Assembly (NCBI RefSeq): GCF_034259105.1
Contig: NZ_CP139478.1
Coordinates: 1,911,001-1,975,000, forward strand
Origin: Limosilactobacillus reuteri
GTDB lineage: Bacteria; Bacillota; Bacilli; Lactobacillales; Lactobacillaceae
Length of the DNA: 64,000 nucleotides
Direction of reading: 5' to 3'
Translations under genes and position numbers: made by a program
Part shown: piece after piece, positions 1 through 9,530 of the stretch
Numbering within the stretch: the first letter of the stretch is position 1
Layout: each line of letters begins with the position of its first letter
Notes under the pieces: model-generated
What the model was told of the DNA's origin: nothing
Seen by the model: only the letters and a program-made list of their open reading frames with translations
Databases searched by the model: none

Positions 1-389
1 GACCCGCAAAAATTGAACAATTAAAAGCAGCTCGTGCTCTTGGTGACTTATCCGAAAATACGGAATATAGTACTGCTAAGCGTGAATTACGTCACCTTGA
101 GAGCAGGCTTCGGTACCTCAATAAACAACTTCAATATGCTGAAATTGTGACCCCCAAGAATGATCACACTATTGATTTAGGGACAACCGTGACAATTGAA
201 TTTGAGGATGACCATGAACAAGAAACTTATCATATTGTGGGAAAGCAGGAAGCTGATCTTGCCAAACAAAAAATCTCCTTTGATTCTCCCTTTGGTCAAG
301 CCCTTCTTCACAAAACAGCTGGGACAACTGTAACTGTTGAAGCTCCACAATCTTCATATAAAGTTAAAATTGTTAAAGTTGAATTATAG
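1..389 (+). CDS. greA: Transcription elongation factor GreA, 5' end outside window
   Basis: This is the last ~129 codons of a GreA/GreB-family factor, which binds the RNA polymerase secondary channel and stimulates cleavage of backtracked transcripts. The reading frame is open from base 3. It shows the end of the N-terminal coiled coil with the family motif GDLSENTEY, which carries the acidic tip residues, followed by the C-terminal FKBP-like domain (TVTIEFEDD through VTVEAPQSSYKVKIVKVEL). The start codon and first ~30 residues lie upstream of the window. Lactobacilli often carry more than one greA paralog, and which one this is cannot be told from the fragment. Confidence 0.93.
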   Translation, partial: PAKIEQLKAARALGDLSENTEYSTAKRELRHLESRLRYLNKQLQYAEIVTPKNDHTIDLGTTVTIEFEDDHEQETYHIVGKQEADLAKQKISFDSPFGQALLHKTAGTTVTVEAPQSSYKVKIVKVEL

Positions 390-516
390 TGTTGATAAGT
401 CATTCGATGTTCCGTAATCCGCTAAAGGAAATTTTTAAATTTATTATTTTCAACGATAGAGTTAATCTTCCGCCCTTTACTTAATCTAAGCGACTGATTA
501 AATAAACTTTAGGGTA

Positions 517-545
517 TTGCATCCCTGATTTTGACCCGGTATACT
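517..545 (+). promoter_or_regulatory. Probable sigma-A promoter for pnuC
   Basis: TTGCAT (517-522) and TATACT (540-545) are separated by 17 bases, about 95 bases upstream of the pnuC start. The remaining leader (546-640) shows no riboswitch that I can recognise. Confidence 0.5.
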
Positions 546-640
546 ATTAAACGTTGCTTTTTTTGCATCCACAATATCTTGTGTTACTAGCCGGTGGTAA
601 CCATAAAATTGTACAACATATAGTAGAGGGAGTTATATTA

Positions 641-1393
641 ATGATTAGCGATTATTTTAAATTTCTTACCCACCAATTAAAGGGCTGGCCACAACAAAAT
701 TATTACCTATTCTTTTTCAGTCTTGGCTGTCAGGTAATGACTTTAGTTAGTGCTCCAATAACGTGGGTAACTGTCATTACATTTATTGGAACCACGCTTG
801 GAGTACTTTGCGTTTTAGCAATCAATGCTGCTAAGTCGGTAAATGGTTTCTTAGGTATTTTATCAGCATTATGTTTCATCATTGCTGGTTTTAGTGCTAA
901 AAATTATTTAAGTATTGCCGAACAAATCGCCTATGTTATTACCCTCGATTTACCAGTATTACTTTCCGCAAATTGGAATGTTAACATGGCATCAAAGATC
1001 CGTAAATTCAATGCTCGTTCATGGACGGTTGCCATCATTGCAACAATTATTGTTTATTTTGTTTCTGGTTATTTAATCGGTCATCTTACTGACGATCCAC
1101 GACCATGGATTGATGCAATAAGCTTTTCCATCAGTCTTTCCGCTGGTGTTATTTGCTTCTTGCGTTTTAACAACCAATATTTCTGGTGGCTTGCATCTGG
1201 TCTTGCACAACTAGTACTCTGGTTTGTTTCTTACAAGCAAGGATCTGCCACTTTAGCAATGGCCGTTAACAGCTCAATTTACCTTATTAATGATGTTCTC
1301 GCCTTTACCATTTCACCATGGTACAACGAACGTGAACGTCAACGTCTCAGTAAGGAAGAAGCAGCCTATGCCAAAGAATTGGGCTTAGAATAA
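641..1393 (+). CDS. pnuC: PnuC-family nicotinamide riboside/NMN transporter
   Basis: A 250-residue polytopic membrane protein with about seven hydrophobic segments. The layout fits PnuC: an N-terminal amphipathic stretch (HQLKGWPQQNYYLFFF), membrane spans, a polar central loop (residues ~125-140) and a basic C-terminus. PnuC proteins take up nicotinamide riboside or related NAD precursors, which fits lactobacilli that cannot make NAD de novo. I chose ATG 641 because a GAGGGAG ribosome site lies just upstream; an in-frame start at 554 has no such site. It is a single gene followed by a hairpin terminator. Substrate assignment is by family only. Confidence 0.8.
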   Translation: MISDYFKFLTHQLKGWPQQNYYLFFFSLGCQVMTLVSAPITWVTVITFIGTTLGVLCVLAINAAKSVNGFLGILSALCFIIAGFSAKNYLSIAEQIAYVITLDLPVLLSANWNVNMASKIRKFNARSWTVAIIATIIVYFVSGYLIGHLTDDPRPWIDAISFSISLSAGVICFLRFNNQYFWWLASGLAQLVLWFVSYKQGSATLAMAVNSSIYLINDVLAFTISPWYNERERQRLSKEEAAYAKELGLE

Positions 1394-1400
1394 ATCTAAA

Positions 1401-1444
1401 AACAGCAAAGAGATTGAAAATTCAGTCAATTTGCTGTTTTTTGT
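1401..1444 (+). terminator. Rho-independent terminator after pnuC
   Basis: AACAGCAAA (1401-1409) pairs with TTTGCTGTT (1430-1438), followed by a T-rich run. It may also serve the decayed gene on the opposite strand. Confidence 0.75.
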
Positions 1445-2086
1445 TTAATATTGTTTATTGTATTCATAAACTAATTCTGGTTCACGACCAGTACGATGAT
1501 AAGCATTTAATGCATCTATCTGTGCCATTTCTTGGGCGTTAAGTTCAAAATCATAAATATCAGCGTTTTGGGCAATTCGCTCTTCATGAACTGACTTGGG
1601 AATAAAAGAAACACCATTCTGGAAATGCCACCGCAGTATAATTTGCGCGGTGGATTTATTATGAGCAGCAGCAATATCTTTTAATGCTGGTTCATTGAGA
1701 ACTGCTCCTCGCCCTAATGGACTTCAGGCTTGCGTTACTATTTGATGTTGAAGATTAAATTCTAATAGTGGTTTTTGTGTTAATAGCGGATGCAACTCAA
1801 TTTGATCAACAACTGGCATTTCATTTGCTTGGGTTACTAAATATTGAAGATGAATCATTTGGTAGTTGCTTACACCAATTGACCTAGTCAGCCCTTCTTT
1901 TTTCATTTCTTCAAAAGCTCGCCAGGTATCAAAAAATGAGCGTTCAATTGGCCAATGAACAAGCAACAAATCAACATAATCCATTTGTAATTTACGTAAG
2001 GATTCTTTGACAGATTCAATAGCCTTATCGTAACCTTGATTTTCTTCTGCCACTTTAGTTGTCACAAAAATATTATCGCGCGTCAT
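1445..2086 (-). pseudogene. Aldo/keto reductase, truncated and with an in-frame stop
   Basis: The minus strand encodes most of an aldo/keto reductase (NADPH-dependent carbonyl reduction). Visible family blocks are FVTTKV, DLLLVHWP, SIGVSNYQ, DQIELHPLL and, after a stop, SPLGRGAVL and IILRWHFQNG...PKS. The TGA at 1724-1726 falls where the family has Trp (A-W-S-P-L-G), so a TGG to TGA change is likely. The protein also lacks its first ~65 residues: homology starts abruptly at MTRDNIFVTTK, next to another decayed gene on the other strand. Both lesions make function very unlikely. Confidence 0.85.
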
Positions 2087-3422
2087 GGTAAGTTCTTTAC
2101 TTTTGTCGGACTTTTGGGTGTTGCAGTCCTTGCCTACGCCTATTATCTTACAATTACGGTTAAGCCGCGGATATCTGCTTTAACAACATTCATGACTGCC
2201 GTCTTCTTAGTTGTATACCTTATTTTTATTGCTGGTAGCATCATTGTCCTTAAATTCCTGCAAAAAAAACAAAGGATATTACTATCGTCCTCGCCACTTT
2301 ATTGCGGTTTCCGGAATGTTACAACGGATGGAACAAAATGGCGCTAGTCTTGCAACGATTTGTTTACTCTGTAGCTCTGTCCTTGTAATTTTATTTACGT
2401 CCTTAACTATGTATGCCGGTATTAATGATACGCTTAATTCTTTTGCCCCACGTGATCTTACAATTATCACCTCGCAGAAACTCACTGCACAACAAGAATC
2501 GACCATCAATTCTGTTGCTAAAAAGCACCACGCTCACCTTAATAAGCCCGTTACCTTTACAACGAGCGCTCCGCAATACGGCTACTGGGAAAATAATCGT
2601 TTCATCAACCAGGGTGATTTACAGGATATGACTAATCAAACTACCAATATGGTCATTACCATGTCAACGGCAACTTATAATCGGATTGCGGATAAACATG
2701 TTAAATTAGCAGCAAATAAGGCTTTGATTTATTCCTCTGCTAAAGAACATCGTGGTACTTTACAGATTGGTTCGCAAAAATACCAAGCTACTCCCATCCA
2801 TGACTTTAACTACTACTTCAATCCAAGTCACGCTATTTATTCACCAATTTTTATAATCACAAATAAACTTCCGGCAAACACTGCCATAATTAACTTCACA
2901 GGAATTAATTATCGCTTAAACGGCAGTAAGAAAGCTCATCTTAACTTTAAAAATGATCTTCAAGCCCAGCTTCACTTGCCAAACCAAGCATATTCTTCCC
3001 GGACAAATCTTCGTAGTCAATTGACCAGTCTTTATGGCGGAATCGTCTTTTTAGGAATTCTCATTAGCTTTGCCCTAGGAATCACGACAACGGTTGTAAT
3101 TTACTTTAAACAAATTACTGAAGGTTATGAAGATCAATATCGCTTTAAGACTATGCAACAAGTTGGATTAAGCGAGAAAGATACAACCAAGAGTATTCAT
3201 AGTCAAGTATTGATGATCTTCATGTTGCCAGTAGTTGGTACAATAATTAATCTTTGCTTTGCGATCCCTGCAATTCGACAAATTCTAATTCAATTTAACT
3301 TCTATAATGTTCGATTGATGGCGATAATTGCCGTATCAATCACTCTTGTCCTTCTATGCCTTTACTTTGCTATTTATGGACTTACTACCAGAATGTACCG
3401 TAAAATCGTTGAGCAAGGTTAA
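2087..3422 (+). pseudogene. FtsX-like ABC transporter permease (BceB type), decayed
   Basis: The plus strand carries the C-terminal two-thirds of an FtsX-type permease of the bacitracin/antimicrobial-peptide export class. Features are membrane spans, the motif YYYRPRHFIAVSGML, a large extracytoplasmic domain (about 2430-3000) and the last three spans. The 5' part is missing, and the frame is broken at an eight-A run (2262-2269): removing one A joins ...KFLQ to KNKGYYYRPRHF in one frame. No partner ATPase gene is left nearby. The remnant begins exactly where the aldo/keto reductase remnant begins on the other strand. Confidence 0.82.
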
Positions 3423-3432
3423 ATACTATAAA

Positions 3433-3461
3433 TTGACATTTCTTATTTTAATGGTTACACT
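3433..3461 (+). promoter_or_regulatory. Sigma-A promoter of the metA-like/cysK operon
   Basis: TTGACA (3433-3438) and TACACT (3456-3461) with a 17-base spacer. It lies ~200 bases upstream of the first large gene, leaving a long leader that contains a small ORF. Confidence 0.7.
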
Positions 3462-3508
3462 TTAATTACTATAAATAAGTACGACCGATAAATGAGGAGA
3501 TGTCGTTC

Positions 3509-3559
3509 ATGATTCTTATTAACACCACCATCATAGAAAAACTTACAAGCTGTTGCTAA
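3509..3559 (+). CDS. Candidate leader peptide ending in Cys-Cys
   Basis: A 16-codon ORF, MILINTTIIEKLTSCC, sits between the promoter and the metA-like gene. It has a good ribosome site (GAGGAG at 3494-3499, nine bases before ATG), and its last two codons before TAA are TGT TGC, both cysteine. It ends at the start of a set of competing hairpin arms. The position upstream of a cysteine/methionine biosynthesis operon suggests a cysteine-sensing attenuation peptide. This is inference: translation and conservation have not been shown. Confidence 0.55.
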   Translation: MILINTTIIEKLTSCC

Positions 3560-3633
3560 ACTGTTTACGACAGATTAAACTGCCTTTATTTAGGCGTGAT
3601 TAATCTATGTTATTGTTTAGTGACAGTTTTTAG
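3556..3633 (+). promoter_or_regulatory. Attenuator-like competing hairpins
   Basis: The hexamer AAACTG occurs at 3558-3563 and 3577-3582. Both copies are complementary to CAGTTT at 3624-3629, which runs into a short T tract. Between them, AGATTAA (3572-3578) pairs with TTAATCT (3600-3606) around an inner GCCT/AGGC stem. The alternatives exclude one another, as expected of an attenuator, but the final T tract is short (TTTTT), so termination strength is uncertain. Confidence 0.45.
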
Positions 3634-3662
3634 TTTGATTTAGATTATATCGAGGTGATTCC

Positions 3663-4490
3663 ATGACGGCAGATCCATTAAGAATAGGAATTCTCAACTT
3701 AATGCATGACAAAGTAGATACTCAACTGCGATTTACAAAAGTACTTTCTGAGGGACCCTACAATGTTGATGTACAATACTTTTACCCTCAAACACACTAT
3801 ACTTCTCGCCCTGTCCCTGACCTTGTTCAAGAGATTTCCCAGCCTTTAGATTTAAAACAAGCTGCTACAATGGATGCTTTTATTATCACTGGCGCCCCAA
3901 TCGAACAACTTACATTTGAAGAAATTACGTATCTTGATGAGATTCATCAACTGATTGACGTATTAGTTGCCAATAACATTCCGCAACTTTACGTGTGCTG
4001 GGGAGCGATGGCGGCTGCTAACTACCTTTATGATATTCCCAAATTTCAATTACCTGAAAAAATTTTTGGAGTCTTCCACAATTATTTGCGCGCGCAAGAC
4101 CCCCTCTTAAAAGGATTACCTGATGGCTTTCTTGCTCCCCATGCTCGTTATGCCGAACTTGATCTTGCCAAGATTATGAAAGATCCCCGATTAGTTATTA
4201 ATGCTGTGACCAAAAATAACTTCCTATTCTCGTTCCGTGCTCGAGAAAAGAACCAATACTTTCTTTTCTCTCATCTTGAATACGGGAAGGATGCCCTTTT
4301 AAAGGAATACTTACGAGAACGGAATGCTAATCCCGGCGTTAAGTATATCAAGCCGCAAAACTACTTTCGCGATCCGCTTCATATGAAAGATCCCAAATTT
4401 AGCTGGGCAACTACCCAACGAGTGTTCTTTGATAATTGGCTTCATTCAGTTGCGGATCACATCGCTACACAACAATTTGTAAAGGAGTAA
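3663..4490 (+). CDS. MetA/HTS-family O-acyltransferase
   Basis: A 275-residue enzyme of the homoserine O-succinyltransferase family (class I glutamine-amidotransferase-like fold). These enzymes acylate homoserine or, in some members, serine. The triad is visible as Cys112 in YVCWGAMAA, and His204 and Glu206 in [16 protein letters not shown] near the N-terminus and FGVFHN are family motifs. It is ~30 residues shorter at the N-terminus than typical MetA. The start ATG 3663 follows GAGGTG. It lies six bases before cysK, so making O-acetylserine for CysK is at least as likely as making acyl-homoserine; the sequence cannot decide between them. The leader suggests cysteine control. Confidence 0.85.
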   Translation: MTADPLRIGILNLMHDKVDTQLRFTKVLSEGPYNVDVQYFYPQTHYTSRPVPDLVQEISQPLDLKQAATMDAFIITGAPIEQLTFEEITYLDEIHQLIDVLVANNIPQLYVCWGAMAAANYLYDIPKFQLPEKIFGVFHNYLRAQDPLLKGLPDGFLAPHARYAELDLAKIMKDPRLVINAVTKNNFLFSFRAREKNQYFLFSHLEYGKDALLKEYLRERNANPGVKYIKPQNYFRDPLHMKDPKFSWATTQRVFFDNWLHSVADHIATQQFVKE

Positions 4491-4495
4491 TTAAT

Positions 4496-5419
4496 ATGAC
4501 AGAAATCACAAATTCAATCGTAAATTTAATCGGTAACACTCCGATTGTTAAGTTAAATCGCGTTGTTCCTGAAGATGCAGCAGACGTCTATGTAAAACTT
4601 GAATTCTTTAATCCTGGTGGTTCAATTAAGGATCGGATTGCCCTTGCCATGATTGAAGAGGCAGAAGAAGCCGGTAAATTACAAGCAGGGGGAACAATCG
4701 TTGAACCAACTTCTGGAAACACCGGTGTTGGGTTAGCAATGGTTGCTGCTGCCAAGGGATACCATCTTGTCATCACCATGCCAGAAACAATGAGTGTTGA
4801 ACGTCGGAAACTCATGCAAGGTTATGGAGCCGAACTTATCCTTACTCCTGGTGCTGACGGAATGAAGGGTGCAATTGCAAAAGCAGAAGAACTAGTTAAA
4901 GAAAAAGGCTACTTTATGCCAATGCAATTTAATAATCCAGCAAATCCAGCAATTCACGAAAAAACTACAGGAAAAGAAATTCTTGAAGCATTTGGCGATG
5001 ATATTCCTGACGCCTTTGTTGCTGGTGTTGGGACTGGAGGAACACTTACTGGGGTTGGTCATGCATTGAAAAAAGCTAATCCTAATGTTCAGGTTTATGC
5101 TCTTGAACCAGCAGAATCTCCAGTATTAAAAGAAGGAAAAGGTGGCAAGCACAAGATTCAAGGGATCAGTGCTGGCTTTGTCCCGAAAGTTCTTGATACT
5201 GATGTTTATGACGGAATCCTCGAAGTTAAGAGCGATGACGCAATTGCGATGGCACGTGAAGTCGGTCATCAAGAAGGAATTCTTGTTGGTATCTCGGCTG
5301 GTGCTAATATCAAAGGTGCGATTGAAGTTGCCAAAAAGCTTGGTAAGGGTAAGCAAGTTATTACTGTTGCTCCCGATGGCGGTGACCGTTACCTTTCAAC
5401 AGAATTATTTAATTACTAA
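4496..5419 (+). CDS. cysK: Cysteine synthase A (O-acetylserine sulfhydrylase)
   Basis: A 307-residue PLP enzyme of fold type II that makes L-cysteine from O-acetylserine and sulfide in the cytoplasm. Motifs are the PLP lysine in NPGGSIKDR, the substrate loop EPTSGNTG, the phosphate-binding glycines [10 protein letters not shown] and the C-terminal SAGAN. Length is normal for CysK. ATG 4496 is chosen because AAGGAG overlaps the end of the upstream gene; earlier in-frame codons lie inside that gene. It is the second and last gene of the sulfur operon, followed by a strong terminator. In lactobacilli, CysK-like proteins can also act on homocysteine or cystathionine, so the direction of flux is not fixed by sequence. 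Confidence 0.92.
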   Translation: MTEITNSIVNLIGNTPIVKLNRVVPEDAADVYVKLEFFNPGGSIKDRIALAMIEEAEEAGKLQAGGTIVEPTSGNTGVGLAMVAAAKGYHLVITMPETMSVERRKLMQGYGAELILTPGADGMKGAIAKAEELVKEKGYFMPMQFNNPANPAIHEKTTGKEILEAFGDDIPDAFVAGVGTGGTLTGVGHALKKANPNVQVYALEPAESPVLKEGKGGKHKIQGISAGFVPKVLDTDVYDGILEVKSDDAIAMAREVGHQEGILVGISAGANIKGAIEVAKKLGKGKQVITVAPDGGDRYLSTELFNY

Positions 5420-5450
5420 AAATTTATTGTATTGAAGAATATTATTAACA

Positions 5451-5496
5451 AAAATGACCAAGGCTCACAATTGCTAAACCTTGGTCATTTTTTCAT
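5451..5496. terminator. Bidirectional terminator between cysK and cls
   Basis: AAAATGACCAAGG (5451-5463) pairs with CCTTGGTCATTTT (5479-5491), with A and T runs on both sides. It serves cysK on the plus strand and the cardiolipin synthase gene on the minus strand. Confidence 0.85.
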
Positions 5497-5497
5497 T

Positions 5498-6949
5498 TTA
5501 TAGTATTGGTGAAAGCAAGCGAGAAAAGTATTGCTTGAATTTCCGCCACTTTGACTGATTAGCAAAATACTCAGGAGTAAGTAACGTACTCTTTTTCATA
5601 TCATTTTCAAAATCTTGCTTTAACTGCGCTGTTAGTTTTTCATTGTACGCAAATGCATTGACTTCAAAATTAAGTCTAAAGCTACGGTAATCCATATTTG
5701 CCGAACCAACAGAAGCAATGTTGCTCCCACTAACCATCGTCTTTGAATGAATAAAGCCATTATCGTACTTGTAAACTTTTACCCCATTGTTCACTAAGTA
5801 TTTAGCATAATATTCCGTTGCCCGATAAACAAATGGATGATCAGGCATGCATGGGATCATAATTCGGACGTCTATTCCACTTCTTGCGGCAATTACTAAT
5901 GCTTCCAGCACTGAATCTTCTGGAATAAGGTATGGCGATTGAATATAAACATATTTTCGTGCCGAACTAATAATTGATTCATATCCCCGTCTAATCGAAT
6001 AATTTTCATTATCCGGCCCAGAAGATACGATTTGCATTGGGACCTCATCTGGATCGCCATCTGGTGCAACCAGTTCAAAATTCTTAAATTCTTTTTCAAG
6101 GTCAATTTTCTTTTTATGAGTTTTTCGACAGGTTGTATTCCAGTCCATTGCAAACCGCACTGTCATCATCATCGTTGCTTGTCCGACGACACGGAGGTGG
6201 GTATCACGCCAATAACCAAACTTAGGATCTTCGCCAAGGTATTGATCACCGATATTGAATCCACCAATGTAACCAATCTTGCCATCGATAATAGCTAGTT
6301 TACGGTGAAGATGATAATTTAACCGTGGCGTTTGAAAATAAGCTTTGGCAGCAGCAATAAACGCTTGCGCTTCTCCACCTAATTCTTCTAAATGCTTAAA
6401 AAATTTGAAAGTAGTTCCATGAGACCCACTTAAATCATAGAGAACACGGACTTTTACTCCTCGTGCAGCTGCATCTTCTAAGGCTGCCAACACCCGCTTC
6501 CCTAGATTATCAGCATAAAAGGAATAGTATTCAATATATACATGATCAGTTGCATGATTTATATCGTCAATTAACTTATCAAACTTCTTTTTCCCATCAA
6601 TAAATACGTGAACTTTATTATTAAAGGTTACTACTGAATCATTCAAACTCAAAAAAAGGTTAACCAAATGTTCTTCACTTAATTTTCGTTGCTTTTCAAG
6701 ATATTTAGTCCGTAATTGTTTTTGCTCATCTTGAATACTAAATATCTCATCATGGGATAATTGTCGTCCCACAAAAAGATATAGGATAAATCCAACTACT
6801 GGCAAAATAGTTAAGACTAATAGCCATGCCCAAGTTGATGCAATATCCCGATGACTACGAAAAACAGTCCATACTGCAAAAGCAATGTTAATCAACCATA
6901 GGACTTCAATAATGCGGCGAATAACATCCCATGTCCAAACAATATCCAT
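5498..6949 (-). CDS. cls: Cardiolipin synthase (phospholipase D superfamily)
   Basis: A 483-residue membrane enzyme that condenses two phosphatidylglycerols into cardiolipin. Two N-terminal transmembrane segments with PLDNc-type sequence (residues ~10-60) precede two phospholipase-D catalytic motifs, HRKLAIIDG around residue 220 and HSKTMVSG around residue 400, each with the H-x-K-x4-D/S layout. Length matches bacterial ClsA. It is a single gene, with an AGGGAG ribosome site upstream of ATG 6949 and a shared terminator downstream. Nothing unusual is seen. Confidence 0.93.
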   Translation of the reverse strand: MDIVWTWDVIRRIIEVLWLINIAFAVWTVFRSHRDIASTWAWLLVLTILPVVGFILYLFVGRQLSHDEIFSIQDEQKQLRTKYLEKQRKLSEEHLVNLFLSLNDSVVTFNNKVHVFIDGKKKFDKLIDDINHATDHVYIEYYSFYADNLGKRVLAALEDAAARGVKVRVLYDLSGSHGTTFKFFKHLEELGGEAQAFIAAAKAYFQTPRLNYHLHRKLAIIDGKIGYIGGFNIGDQYLGEDPKFGYWRDTHLRVVGQATMMMTVRFAMDWNTTCRKTHKKKIDLEKEFKNFELVAPDGDPDEVPMQIVSSGPDNENYSIRRGYESIISSARKYVYIQSPYLIPEDSVLEALVIAARSGIDVRIMIPCMPDHPFVYRATEYYAKYLVNNGVKVYKYDNGFIHSKTMVSGSNIASVGSANMDYRSFRLNFEVNAFAYNEKLTAQLKQDFENDMKKSTLLTPEYFANQSKWRKFKQYFSRLLSPIL

Positions 6950-7024
6950 AATTTAATAATCTCCCTAGTAGTATTACTAATTCATTATAGCCATTATTTG
7001 CTTACTTTTCAGCAGGTTCAGAGA

Positions 7025-8185
7025 TTATTTTCGGTAAAAACGACGAAGGGCAAAAGATAAGCCGATCGCTAAAAGTCCGTACACTGCACCTACATAGCCA
7101 AGCATCGTTAAATTAGCAAAGTTAACAGTAGTCGAAGCCGTGAAAGATCCAAGTGAAATTCCAACATTAGCGAAAATCGAAATTAACGATGTTGCTAAAG
7201 CTAATGACTGCGGATATTCTTTTTCCGCTACACTAATAAATACCAGTTGAATAGTTGTTCCATATATAATTACAACGACACAAAGAGCTGCTAGAACAAG
7301 CATTCCCGTGATCTTATTTCCTAATGCAATCCCAAGAATAAGACTTAAGATTGTCATGAGAATAAAGACAAATGGTAATTTGTGAACCCCATTATGACTC
7401 GCAACGATTCCAGCAATTTCATTACCAATAATACTCATTACCCCTAAAAGAAGCAGCAACCAATTTAAACTAGTTAAGCTAAAGCCCATCACAGTAGTAA
7501 TTAGCGGCCGGACATAAGTATAGAAAGTATACTGGAGACTTAAGACAGCCACCGTGATTCCAATCCCTAATAAAACACGGTGATCTTTTAATAGCGCTAA
7601 CTGTTCTAAAATGCTCCCTTTAACTTGAGGTGTATCACGAGGAGTAAGCCAGGCTAACAATGCAAATACAATTAATGTTAATCCCGAAATGATCCAAAAA
7701 CTATCGTGCCAGGAAAGTAACGTTGCGATGGTTGTACCAAGAGGAACCCCAATGACCGACGCAATACTAAAACCTGCGCCGACCCACGCTAGAACCATTG
7801 GCCGCTTGTCCATTGGTGTAATTATACTAACTAGCAAGTTAATTAATGAAATAATGGTTCCAGCAACAGCGGCAGTAATAATTCGCGCAAATAGGAGCCA
7901 GCCAAGTGTTGGTGCCATCGCAGTTAAAGTATTACCAATAAAAAAGACGGTCATTAATAGCATAAGAAGCTTATATCGATTCTAATTGCTAGTTAAGGTA
8001 GTAATAATTGGCGTACTAATCGCATAGACTCCTGCAAAAGCTGTCACCAAAAAACCAACTGTGAAAAGCGGAACATGATAACTTCGTGCAATATCTGATA
8101 AAACGCCCACAACCATAAACTCATTACATCCCAGCATAAATGCAACAAGAATAAAAGTGAACGATCGTAATTTGGCGTGCTTCAC
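7025..8185 (-). pseudogene. MFS efflux transporter with in-frame stop
   Basis: A major-facilitator protein of the AraJ/YdhP drug or sugar efflux group, ~386 residues with 12 predicted spans. GTG 8185 (VKHAKLRSF) is the likely start because AAAGGAGG lies six bases before it. A TAG at 7982-7984 interrupts span 2 (...TLTSN-stop-NRYKLL); both sides are in the same frame and read as one transporter. A CAG to TAG change would explain it. The later part (7025-7963) has internal starts but would lack the first two spans. Probably non-functional. Confidence 0.85.
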
Positions 8186-8286
8186 AATAAACCTCCTTTT
8201 TAAAACAAAAAATTTTCCGGAAAAAGTCAATCCAGAAAATTATAAACGTTTAACAATTAATTTCCAATAGTTTTGAACTATTTAGC

Positions 8287-8790
8287 TTAATAAAGTTGTG
8301 ATTGATAAGCAGCAAAGGTTTTATCATCAAAGCAAACCATCGTTACTTGATCAACATAATTGGCAGTAGGGAGAAAATCTTTAATCGTCTTAATCGCAAT
8401 TTTTGCTGCCCTTTCAAGCGGGAAAGCATATACCCCTGTACTGATAGAAGGAAAAGCAACCGTTCGACATAAATGTTTATCAGCCAACAGCAAACTATTG
8501 TGATAAGAATTGGCTAACAATTGATCTTCATCATTATCACCACCATGCCAAATCGGTCCAGGCGTGTGAATAATAAACTTGGCTGGCAAGTTAAAGCCGC
8601 CAGTTATCCGCGCTTCTCCCGTTGGACATCCATGAAATTTTTCACAGGCGCCATATAACGCTGGGCCAGCTGCTCGATGAATCGCACCATCGACACCACC
8701 CCCACCCATTAAAGTTGTATTAGCGGCATTAACAATTGCATCAACTTTTATTTTGGTAATATCTCCCTTGATTACGTTGATTTGCGGCAT
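8287..8790 (-). CDS. Macro-domain ADP-ribose-binding hydrolase
   Basis: A 167-residue protein made up almost wholly of a macro domain (YmdB/MacroD class), which removes O-acetyl-ADP-ribose or ADP-ribose adducts. Motifs are GDITKIKVDAIVNAANT, the glycine-rich GGGGVDGAIHRAAG and the loop PSISTGVYAFP. Length equals a stand-alone macro protein. Its start overlaps the stop of the upstream regulator gene (TAATG), so the two are translationally coupled. Substrate is not determinable; no ADP-ribosyltransferase gene is seen nearby. Confidence 0.9.
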   Translation of the reverse strand: MPQINVIKGDITKIKVDAIVNAANTTLMGGGGVDGAIHRAAGPALYGACEKFHGCPTGEARITGGFNLPAKFIIHTPGPIWHGGDNDEDQLLANSYHNSLLLADKHLCRTVAFPSISTGVYAFPLERAAKIAIKTIKDFLPTANYVDQVTMVCFDDKTFAAYQSQLY

Positions 8791-9428
8791 TATTTAGCCC
8801 TTCTTTCTTTAAATTGCGGAAATAACCAAATTAATCCTGTAAAAGCAATACTTTTAATTGCAACCACAAAGCCAATCCCAAAATCACGTCCGTTATTATA
8901 GCTATCAGAAATATTGAAACGGTAATCACTTATCTTCATTAATAAGACAGAGATAATAATGAGTGTTATTATCATTCCAACTTTCTCTTGTCCTTTAACT
9001 TTCTTCCAATCACATTTCGATATCAAATAGTAAACATTTAATAATGCTATTCCAACCATAACACCTAAAACAACTCGCCAGATTGAACTAAGAGAAGTAG
9101 TTTTTACTAAGCCAATTGTCTGAAACAAGAAATAAATGCATGCAAGAAAGTTAATAATATATGAAATAGTAAAAGTATTATCTTTCTTAGCATTCATAGT
9201 GTGCTCTTCTTTATAGTTATTTATCATCTCATGATCCTCCCGTAATAAATCATCCAAACTAACATGGTAGAGATCACTTATTTGAACCAACATAAAAATA
9301 TCAGGATAACTTCGACCATTTTCCCAACTAGAAATTGTTTTACGTGAGATCAACAATCGTTCTGCTGCATCCTGCTGAGTCCATTCTTTTTGACGACGAT
9401 ATAATTTCATTTTATCGGCAAATTTCAA
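8790..9428 (-). CDS. XRE-family regulator with membrane domain
   Basis: A 212-residue protein. Residues ~5-60 form a Cro/CI helix-turn-helix (MKLYRRQKEWTQQDAAERL, then SRKTISSWENGRSYPD). Residues ~85-205 hold about four hydrophobic segments. This fusion of DNA-binding head and membrane tail is common in lactobacilli; such proteins are thought to sense the envelope or a small ligand, but the signal is unknown. The stop overlaps the ATG of the macro-domain gene, forming a two-gene unit. A perfect 14-bp palindrome lies ~30 bases upstream of the start. Confidence 0.85.
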   Translation of the reverse strand: MKFADKMKLYRRQKEWTQQDAAERLLISRKTISSWENGRSYPDIFMLVQISDLYHVSLDDLLREDHEMINNYKEEHTMNAKKDNTFTISYIINFLACIYFLFQTIGLVKTTSLSSIWRVVLGVMVGIALLNVYYLISKCDWKKVKGQEKVGMIITLIIISVLLMKISDYRFNISDSYNNGRDFGIGFVVAIKSIAFTGLIWLFPQFKERRAK

Positions 9429-9455
9429 TAAGTTCTCCTACCTTCAATTAAATTT

Positions 9456-9469
9456 ATTTCCCGGGAAAT
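9456..9469. promoter_or_regulatory. Palindrome upstream of the XRE/macro operon
   Basis: ATTTCCCGGGAAAT is a perfect 14-base palindrome 28 bases before the XRE start codon, a plausible autoregulatory operator. The same 14-mer also occurs inside the ABC-F coding region at 26479-26492, which weakens the case. Confidence 0.25.
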
Positions 9470-9530
9470 TAACTATGCTTAAACTTTACCGAAGAAGGCG
9501 ATATTTGTCACGCTAAGAATCATAGCAAAC

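Noticed and set aside
1724..1726. TGA as selenocysteine or recoded Trp in several genes
   Set aside because: Stops of all three kinds (TGA, TAG, TAA) interrupt different genes, the codons do not fall at redox sites, and normal genes here use TGA as stop. Point mutations explain them better.
2036..2347. Independent membrane protein overlapping the two remnants
   Set aside because: The first residues come from the antisense of the aldo/keto reductase; the rest is the permease before its poly-A slip.
9456..9469. ATTTCCCGGGAAAT as a dedicated operator
   Set aside because: The same 14-mer occurs at 26479-26492 inside ABC-F coding sequence and near variants occur elsewhere, so it may be chance. 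Kept only as a low-confidence feature.
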